A stretch of 64,000 bases of DNA from Psychrobacter luti (GTDB lineage: Bacteria > Pseudomonadota > Gammaproteobacteria > Pseudomonadales > Moraxellaceae), in NCBI RefSeq assembly GCF_014192115.1, contig NZ_JACHXL010000005.1, forward strand, positions 62,001 through 126,000. Reading direction: 5' to 3'. Shown in pieces: positions 58,574-64,000 of this stretch. Under the pieces are notes generated by a model, which had not been told where the DNA came from, did not search any database, and saw only the letters and a list, made by a program, of their open reading frames with translations. The position numbers were made by a program, and so were the translations under genes. The first letter of the stretch is position 1. Each line of letters starts with the position of its first letter.

Positions 58574-58686
58574 ATTGGTTATCTCTATTAGACGACTGGC
58601 TTGGCTATGGTATCATGGAGCGCTTTTTTACGGCTAGACAAGCGGCTCGAAATGATATTTCGCGCGCTACTTATTGATGAGTTTTT

Positions 58687-59403
58687 ATGGCAAATTTTAA
58701 AACCCACTTAAATGTCGCGTTCATGGTCAGTGGTACGATGAGTCTAATGGTTTATAAAGCCGGATTGATTGATGATTCAGGGTTCTTAATGTGCGTGGCG
58801 CTCGGTACCATCGGGGGACTGTTGCCTGATTTGGATTCTGATAATTCAACGCCGATTAAGCTTGGGTTTAATATTACCTCGTTTATTTTTGCCTTTGGTT
58901 TGGTGATGCATTGGCGTAGTGAGCTGAGTTTACTGGCGCTGATAGCGTTATGGTTGGCCGGCTACGGCTTGATGCGTTATGTGGTGTTTTCGATTTTTAC
59001 TAATATGACCGTGCATCGCGGTGTCATTCATTCGGTGCCCTATATGGCGATAATGGGGCTTGGAATGACCTATGTCAGCTACGATATTTTACACTTACCT
59101 TTGACGGCTAGCTGGTTTTACGGCTTGTTTTTATTTGGCGGCGCGATGGTACATTTGGCATTGGATGAGCTATATAGTGTGAATTTGTCCAATATGAAAA
59201 TGAAGCGCTCATCGGGTACAGCGATGAAGTTCTATCAGCATAAAGACAAATGGTGGTATCTGTTACTGTACGTTATCCTTGCACTCTTGGTGTATTTTGC
59301 GCCGCCGTTTGATGAGTTTTGGCAACAGCTACGGGACCCCGCACCTTGGGCAAAGCTTAAACTCGGTCTATGGCCAGAATTGATAAAGAACTGGCTCAAT
59401 TGA
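58687..59403 (+). CDS. YdjM/DUF457-like membrane metal-dependent hydrolase
   Basis: A 238-residue inner-membrane protein with about five helices. Likely metal-binding residues appear in NFKTHLNVAF (His), GGLLPDLDSDNSTP (Asp pair), VHRGVIHSVPY (two His) and HLALDELYSVN. This is the DUF457 pattern shared with E. coli YdjM, an SOS-induced protein. The enzymatic substrate is unknown. No LexA box was noticed upstream. It is followed 44 bp later by the YchJ-like gene. Confidence 0.82.
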   Translation: MANFKTHLNVAFMVSGTMSLMVYKAGLIDDSGFLMCVALGTIGGLLPDLDSDNSTPIKLGFNITSFIFAFGLVMHWRSELSLLALIALWLAGYGLMRYVVFSIFTNMTVHRGVIHSVPYMAIMGLGMTYVSYDILHLPLTASWFYGLFLFGGAMVHLALDELYSVNLSNMKMKRSSGTAMKFYQHKDKWWYLLLYVILALLVYFAPPFDEFWQQLRDPAPWAKLKLGLWPELIKNWLN

Positions 59404-59447
59404 AACTTATAAATCGCTAATAATATAAATAACAACTTGAGTAAATA

Positions 59448-59999
59448 ATGTCAATTTCCCTGCCAATCTGCCCTTGCCAAATCAATCCATCATCGGATGA
59501 CATCAGCGCGCCGCTACTTTATCAAGATTGCTGTCAACCTTATCATGACGGGCTTTTAAATAACGAAGCTGATAAAATTGATGGTGCAAAGCCAGACTCT
59601 GCTGAACGATTGATGCGCACGCGTTATAGTGCCTTTGTCTTGGTCGTTCCAGAATATATCATCAAAACCACGTTACCCTCGCAGCAAAACTTACTAGATA
59701 TTCAGGCAATTGAGAGTTGGGCAAAAGAGACGGATTGGGCAGGATTGGAAATCGTCGCGCACACGACGAAGCTGGGTAAGCACCATGCGCAAGTTGAATT
59801 TAAGGCTTACTTCAAGACGCCTGAAGGATTACAGGCGCATCATGAATTATCTGCTTTTGTAAAAACAAAAAACAAAGCTGATAATGATGCGAGTTGGTAC
59901 TTTTTGGATCCGACCGTTTCTATGTCTGTCACACAGAAACAGCCGTGTATTTGTGGTTCGGGTGAGAAGTTTAAGCGCTGTTGTGGTGCTTATATCTAA
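59448..59999 (+). CDS. YchJ family protein with SEC-C motif
   Basis: A 183-residue UPF0225/YchJ protein. The N-terminal zinc-type motif starts CPCQ and continues YQDCCQPYHDG; the central NTF2-like domain has LMRTRYSAFVLVVPEYI and WAGLEIV; the C-terminal SEC-C motif reads CICGSGEKFKRCC. The family is thought to be a metal-binding accessory protein; the role is not settled. It follows the YdjM-like gene in the same direction and converges with the amidotransferase gene. Confidence 0.9.
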   Translation: MSISLPICPCQINPSSDDISAPLLYQDCCQPYHDGLLNNEADKIDGAKPDSAERLMRTRYSAFVLVVPEYIIKTTLPSQQNLLDIQAIESWAKETDWAGLEIVAHTTKLGKHHAQVEFKAYFKTPEGLQAHHELSAFVKTKNKADNDASWYFLDPTVSMSVTQKQPCICGSGEKFKRCCGAYI

Positions 60000-60033
60000 C
60001 TGATATTTAAACAATATTAACTATTTTCCAACT

Positions 60034-60930
60034 CTAAACACTCGCCCCAACAGCGCGTGCCACTGCAATACCTTCTTCAATCGTCAAAAACTTACGCTGA
60101 CTTGGGCTGTCTTTATAAATGACATCCCCATCTTGGAATATTAAGCATTCATTGACCGCCAACTGCTGCCATTTTTCATTTTCAGTCAATGGCACAGTAA
60201 CTAGAATCGTCACTTTATCCGTGTCGGTAGTCACATCGCTAAAGTTAATGGCTAAATCATCATCAGCCAGTTTTGCTTCACCAAATGGCGCTTGGCGCGT
60301 GAGATAAAACAATAAGCTGCCAGCATAAGCCAGCTGCCATTGACCATTCGATATCAGGCAATTAAACAAACCATTAGCAGATAAATAACGACATTGGGTG
60401 GTCAAAAAGTTAAACAGCGTCTGATCATCTGGGCGAGTTTTAAAGCTACTTTTTAGGCGATTAACGAGATAACAAAACGCCATTTCAGAATCAGTATTGC
60501 CGACTGGCTGGCAATGTGAGGCATTACCATTATCTTGCAAGCGTTGACAGCGTTTAATAAACTCGCTATTCATCTGCCCATTATGTGCAAATACCCACTG
60601 CTCGCCCCATACTTCACGGACGAATGGGTGGGTATTCGCCAAGCAGTTCTGCCCTTGGGTCGCCTTACGGATATGAGCGATAACATTCATGGCTTTAATC
60701 GGATAATTATTAACCAAATCGGCAACAGGCGATAAATGGCTTGGTTTATTATCATGGAACAGACGCAGGCCAGTCGAAGCATTACCCGAATCGCATTCGC
60801 TACGCTCAAAGAACGCAATACCAAAGCCATCTTCATGGCTATCAGTCATGCCGCCGCGACGACGAAAGCCTGCAAAGCTAAAACCGATATCGGTTGGGGT
60901 ATTACAGTTCATCCCTAAGAGTTGACACAT
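60034..60930 (-). CDS. Class II glutamine amidotransferase (YafJ-like)
   Basis: A 298-residue enzyme of the GATase II (Ntn hydrolase) family, the YafJ type. The catalytic Cys is residue 2 in MCQLLGMNCNTP, followed by RRRGGMTDSHEDGFGIAFFE, IAHIRKATQG, WVFAHNGQM and GNTDSEMAFCYL. It should release ammonia from a gamma-glutamyl substrate, which is not known. Its ATG follows the DUF2007 stop directly (TAAATG), so the two are translationally coupled. Confidence 0.9.
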   Translation of the reverse strand: MCQLLGMNCNTPTDIGFSFAGFRRRGGMTDSHEDGFGIAFFERSECDSGNASTGLRLFHDNKPSHLSPVADLVNNYPIKAMNVIAHIRKATQGQNCLANTHPFVREVWGEQWVFAHNGQMNSEFIKRCQRLQDNGNASHCQPVGNTDSEMAFCYLVNRLKSSFKTRPDDQTLFNFLTTQCRYLSANGLFNCLISNGQWQLAYAGSLLFYLTRQAPFGEAKLADDDLAINFSDVTTDTDKVTILVTVPLTENEKWQQLAVNECLIFQDGDVIYKDSPSQRKFLTIEEGIAVARAVGASV

Positions 60931-61242
60931 TTATACTTCACCGCCGTTGTTGTCGTCTTTTGCAGAATTTAAAGTAGAGATTGAGCCAGTTTCTGACACT
61001 TCATCAAACATCTCATAAGGCGTTGCCCCATCGGTGTCAATATTCGCCAAGATACGCTGCGCATGCGCCAAATCAGTATCCTGTATCCACAGCACAATCC
61101 CAGAATTCATACCGGGCATGGCACTCAGCGGTTGCAGAGACACCGTAATACCGTTATTACGCAGCAGATTGGCATGCAGCTCGCCTTGCATATTGGTATC
61201 GTAGCGTGCCAGTTTGTGCCAGTTATCAACTTGATCGGTCAT
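60931..61242 (-). CDS. DUF2007-like small protein
   Basis: A 103-residue protein. The core WHKLARYDTNMQGELHANLLRNNGI, then VLWIQDTDLAHAQRILANID, is a ferredoxin-like DUF2007 fold seen in proteins called putative signal-transducing proteins. The C-terminal 25 residues are polar and disordered. It lies between thrB and the amidotransferase gene on the same strand, its stop abutting the next ATG. The function is unknown. Confidence 0.82.
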   Translation of the reverse strand: MTDQVDNWHKLARYDTNMQGELHANLLRNNGITVSLQPLSAMPGMNSGIVLWIQDTDLAHAQRILANIDTDGATPYEMFDEVSETGSISTLNSAKDDNNGGEV

Positions 61243-61290
61243 GGGATTCGCCTTTATGGTTTTGATACAGGAATGGTCAAAAAAAACAAT

Positions 61291-62457
61291 CTATGCCAAT
61301 TGGTCGAGCGTATATTCTTTGATTACAAACTCAATGCTATTACTTAAACTATCACGTGCTTGTTCAGCTTGGCTAATATTGCTAAAAATACCAGCTATTG
61401 GCTTTTCGGTTTTATTATCAATAGCTAACAGCACAAGTACCGTATTTTGTGATTTTTCAACGTGTGACCAATGGTAAGCGGCTAGACGCTTCATCAAGTC
61501 AGGATTTTTGACCATGATGTTATCGCCAGTGCGACCTTCAGTACGGTTATAATGAATAACGTTTAAACGTAATAGCCAAAAAATCACCGCCGCTTTTGCG
61601 AGCATCACTGGTAAGGCGCGTTTTTCATCTTCGCCAAGTGAGCGTTTTGACTCATAGCCTTGCAAAAAAGCGGCCATTTTATTGCGGTCAAAATTCACCG
61701 ACTCACCCTGCTCAGCATCGCCCCATGTGGTGCAAAAATCATTAATGGTAATGGCAATATCCATCACATAGTGTTCGACGCTGACTTCGGTAAAATCCAA
61801 CAACCCTGTCAGACGCTCTTCGCCTTTCTGTAGATTCCATAAGGTATTATCAGCAAACATATCTAAATGACATAAGCCTTTTGGCAAAGTTGCAAGCGGT
61901 AAATCTGAGTAAGCGCGCCAAATGTCGCTCATCAATTTGGCTTCGTCACCGGGCATAAACTGCCTTTCACGGTCGCGTACTTCCGCCCATGGATATAAAG
62001 GTACGCCATATTCTTCCGCAGGCTGTAATGCTTGCAAAGTCTCATGTAGCATCGCTAAAGCGGCGCCAATCTCATGACACATTGCTTGCGTGGTTTGTTG
62101 TGGGTGCGACCCTGCTAGGCATGGCACTAACGTAATTGCTTTATTGTCGTAGTGAATGACATAGCATTTTTCTGCGCTATCAGCGCCTAAATCAAGCAAT
62201 GCTAACGGCGCCGCTACCGGCAATTTACCATCCAATTGATTTAAGATGACCGCCATTTTTTCGATGTCTTCTGGTGGACGCTCTTCAAATAGAGTAAATA
62301 CATAAGAGTGCGAGCCATCTACATCGTCAGTCGTCTGAATAAACCAGTTAGAGTTTTTGATACCTTGGGTAATCGGAATGGCACGCGCGAATGACACGCC
62401 AAAACTCTGGCAAAAGGTGGCAAACTGGTCATCGGTTAACTGGGTATAGACAGACAT
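61291..62457 (-). CDS. thrB: Homoserine kinase, APH-fold type
   Basis: A 388-residue kinase of the ThrB2 (aminoglycoside phosphotransferase-like) family, phosphorylating homoserine for threonine synthesis. The family start appears as VYTQLTDDQFATFCQSFGV, then IKNSNWFIQT, the catalytic LCHLDMFADNTLW and the metal-binding LLDFTEVSVEHYVMDIA. It is longer than the usual 316 residues; the last 65 residues (VLVLLAIDNKTEKPIAG onward) seem an added domain. First gene of a three-gene minus-strand group, divergent from hisF. Confidence 0.85.
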   Translation of the reverse strand: MSVYTQLTDDQFATFCQSFGVSFARAIPITQGIKNSNWFIQTTDDVDGSHSYVFTLFEERPPEDIEKMAVILNQLDGKLPVAAPLALLDLGADSAEKCYVIHYDNKAITLVPCLAGSHPQQTTQAMCHEIGAALAMLHETLQALQPAEEYGVPLYPWAEVRDRERQFMPGDEAKLMSDIWRAYSDLPLATLPKGLCHLDMFADNTLWNLQKGEERLTGLLDFTEVSVEHYVMDIAITINDFCTTWGDAEQGESVNFDRNKMAAFLQGYESKRSLGEDEKRALPVMLAKAAVIFWLLRLNVIHYNRTEGRTGDNIMVKNPDLMKRLAAYHWSHVEKSQNTVLVLLAIDNKTEKPIAGIFSNISQAEQARDSLSNSIEFVIKEYTLDQLA

Positions 62458-62638
62458 GACATCTCACTTATGGCAATGGAATAATAAGGTAAATAGGTAC
62501 GGTAATGACAGTGATTGTACCGCGCATGAGCAAACTTTGGTTAAAAGCATAATAATCTTGTGAAAATCTGCCTGATATGGCGGTGATTTTGCTAGACTAG
62601 CGCTTAAAGAATGAATTGATTATAAGGTGAAAGACCCT

Positions 62639-63421
62639 ATGTTAGCAAAGCGTATCATCCCTTGTTTGGATGTTGATAATGGACGCGTGGTCAAAGGCGT
62701 ACAATTTGTCGATATCAAAGATGCCGGCGACCCTGTTGAAGTCGCTAAGCGCTATAACGAACAAGGCGCTGATGAGATTACTTTTTTAGACATTACGGCG
62801 ACCAATGATGAGCGCGATACCACTTATCATACCGTTGAGCGTATGGCAGAAACTGTGTTTGTACCATTAACGGTTGGTGGCGGTGTGCGTAAGATTGCTG
62901 ATATTCGTAACCTGCTCAATGCCGGTGCCGATAAAGTGGCGATTAACTCTGCGGCGGTATTTACCCCTGAGTTCGTCGGTGAAGCGGCGCAGAAATTTGG
63001 CAATCAATGTATCGTCGTTGCTATCGATGCCAAACGCGTTGCGGACATTGAAGTTGATGGCATCATCATGCCACGCTGGGAAATATTTACCCATGGCGGT
63101 CGTAAGCCAACAGGCATTGATGCGGTCGCTTGGGCGAGCAAAATGGCTGAGCTTGGCGCTGGTGAATTATTGGTAACTTCTATGGATGGTGATGGCACCA
63201 AAAAAGGCTATGATTTGGCCTTAATGAAGCAAATTACCAGCCGTGTGAATGTGCCCGTTATTGCTTCAGGTGGCGTTGGCAATCTGCAGCATTTAGCCGA
63301 AGGCGTATTAGAAGGCGGCGTCGATGCCGTGCTCGCTGCCAGTATTTTTCACTTTGGCGAATATACGGTGCAAGAAGCGAAAGAATATATGGCAGCACAA
63401 GGCATAGCAATGCGCTTATAA
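62639..63421 (+). CDS. hisF: Imidazole glycerol phosphate synthase subunit HisF
   Basis: A 260-residue TIM barrel cyclase of histidine biosynthesis, partner of the HisH glutaminase. Both catalytic aspartates are visible: [15 protein letters not shown] (Asp11) and [14 protein letters not shown] (Asp near 130). Phosphate-binding loops are GGGVRK and ASGGVGN. I chose the ATG at 62639 ([12 protein letters not shown]), with GAAAG upstream; a GTG four codons earlier gives a non-canonical start. It stands apart from other his genes. Confidence 0.96.
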   Translation: MLAKRIIPCLDVDNGRVVKGVQFVDIKDAGDPVEVAKRYNEQGADEITFLDITATNDERDTTYHTVERMAETVFVPLTVGGGVRKIADIRNLLNAGADKVAINSAAVFTPEFVGEAAQKFGNQCIVVAIDAKRVADIEVDGIIMPRWEIFTHGGRKPTGIDAVAWASKMAELGAGELLVTSMDGDGTKKGYDLALMKQITSRVNVPVIASGGVGNLQHLAEGVLEGGVDAVLAASIFHFGEYTVQEAKEYMAAQGIAMRL

Positions 63422-63614
63422 CGCCTTTGTAAAATACAAATGCAACGGTAAAAAATGTTATCATAGCGCTAACTACTTATTATCATTTGATTTTCGTTCA
63501 TTTAACGCCTTATTTAACGGATAATTAACCGGTTAGACAAACTATTTGAACCCAGCGTTATATATAGATTTCTATATTTTTATATTAAAAGCCCATTCAG
63601 CAAAGGATAATTTT

Positions 63615-64000
63615 ATGTCGAATTTACAACAGCAGCGCAATGATGTGACCCATATCGATGGTAATTTACATCAAAATGAAGATGCGCGTATCGGTATCGT
63701 CGTTGGTCGTTTTAACGGTTTTGTCGTTGAGTCATTGGTAGATGGCGCAATTGATGCCCTACTACGTCATGGCGTTTTGGGTAGCAACATTACCGTGATT
63801 CGTGTACCGGGTGCATTTGAGTTGCCATTGGTTGCCCAGCGCGCTGCTGAGTCTGACCGCTTTGATGCTATCATTGCTTTAGGCGCGATTATCCGTGGTA
63901 GTACGCCGCATTTTGACTTTGTCGCCAGCGAATCAGCTAAAGGCTTAAGCAGTGTTGCTATCGACTATAATATTCCGGTAGCAAACGGTGTATTGACCAC
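63615..64000 (+). CDS. ribH: 6,7-dimethyl-8-ribityllumazine synthase, N-terminal part
   Basis: The gene begins at ATG 63615 (AAAGGA upstream) and runs off the right edge after 128 codons. Lumazine synthase features are clear: [54 protein letters not shown] and the start of [10 protein letters not shown]. It condenses 5-amino-6-ribitylaminouracil with dihydroxybutanone phosphate in riboflavin synthesis, forming a 60-mer or pentamer. Residues 1-23 are a poorly conserved extension. Confidence 0.95.
   Translation, partial: MSNLQQQRNDVTHIDGNLHQNEDARIGIVVGRFNGFVVESLVDGAIDALLRHGVLGSNITVIRVPGAFELPLVAQRAAESDRFDAIIALGAIIRGSTPHFDFVASESAKGLSSVAIDYNIPVANGVLT

Noticed and set aside
63422..63614. Possible FMN riboswitch before ribH
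   Set aside because: The gap is short and I could not find the conserved FMN-element segments.

Overview
The window looks like chromosomal DNA of a gammaproteobacterium of the Moraxellaceae, most likely Psychrobacter. This rests on protein character, moderately low GC, the atp operon order, a zur-znuCB/znuA zinc locus, dksA-gluQ, and a split division/cell-wall cluster. I could run no searches, so the genus is an inference.

Layout. 1-3.8 kb: the start of the F1Fo ATP synthase operon on the minus strand (atpI, B, E, F, H, partial A). 4.2-7.7 kb: a zinc-uptake locus, znuA divergent from zur-znuC-znuB, with a perfect 15-bp Zur-type palindrome between them. 8-11 kb: a cpdA-like phosphodiesterase, dksA and gluQ. 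11-14 kb: ftsW and murD. 14.7-19.4 kb: a SulP anion transporter, a tandem universal stress protein, and glnK-amtB behind a sigma-54-like promoter. 19.5-21.5 kb: small conserved proteins and a secreted nuclease.

Accessory zone. A tRNA-Ser(GGA) gene at 21.6 kb is followed by island-like DNA. The last 15 bases of the tRNA plus one more recur exactly at 30.3 kb, and the flanks of both copies are collinear for about 170 bp. Between the copies lie remnants of a type I restriction locus (an HsdR C-terminal piece and a broken YgjP-type metallopeptidase gene), a tightly packed operon of three exported proteins of unknown function (two with FlgT-like features), a decayed Sel1-repeat stretch, one secreted protein and two lipoproteins. 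After the second copy comes a four-gene archaic (Csu-type) chaperone-usher pilus operon. No integrase is visible.

35.7-42 kb: an arsenic cassette (arsC-arsH-arsB, no arsR), a YdcF-like membrane protein, cardiolipin synthase and an RlmA-type methyltransferase. 42-50.6 kb: the main division and cell wall cluster on the minus strand (rsmH, ftsL, ftsI, murE, murF, mraY). Several of its proteins carry low-complexity tails. 50.9-54.2 kb: gltX, a small DUF3223-like protein, tRNA-Ala and tRNA-Glu, and a LysE exporter. 54.3-64 kb: acnA, a DUF3025 protein, a YdjM-like membrane hydrolase, a YchJ protein, a thrB-DUF2007-amidotransferase group, hisF, and the start of ribH running off the right end.

The best candidate for an undescribed system is the three-gene exported-protein operon at 22.3-26.6 kb, sited in the tRNA-Ser island among restriction-system debris.
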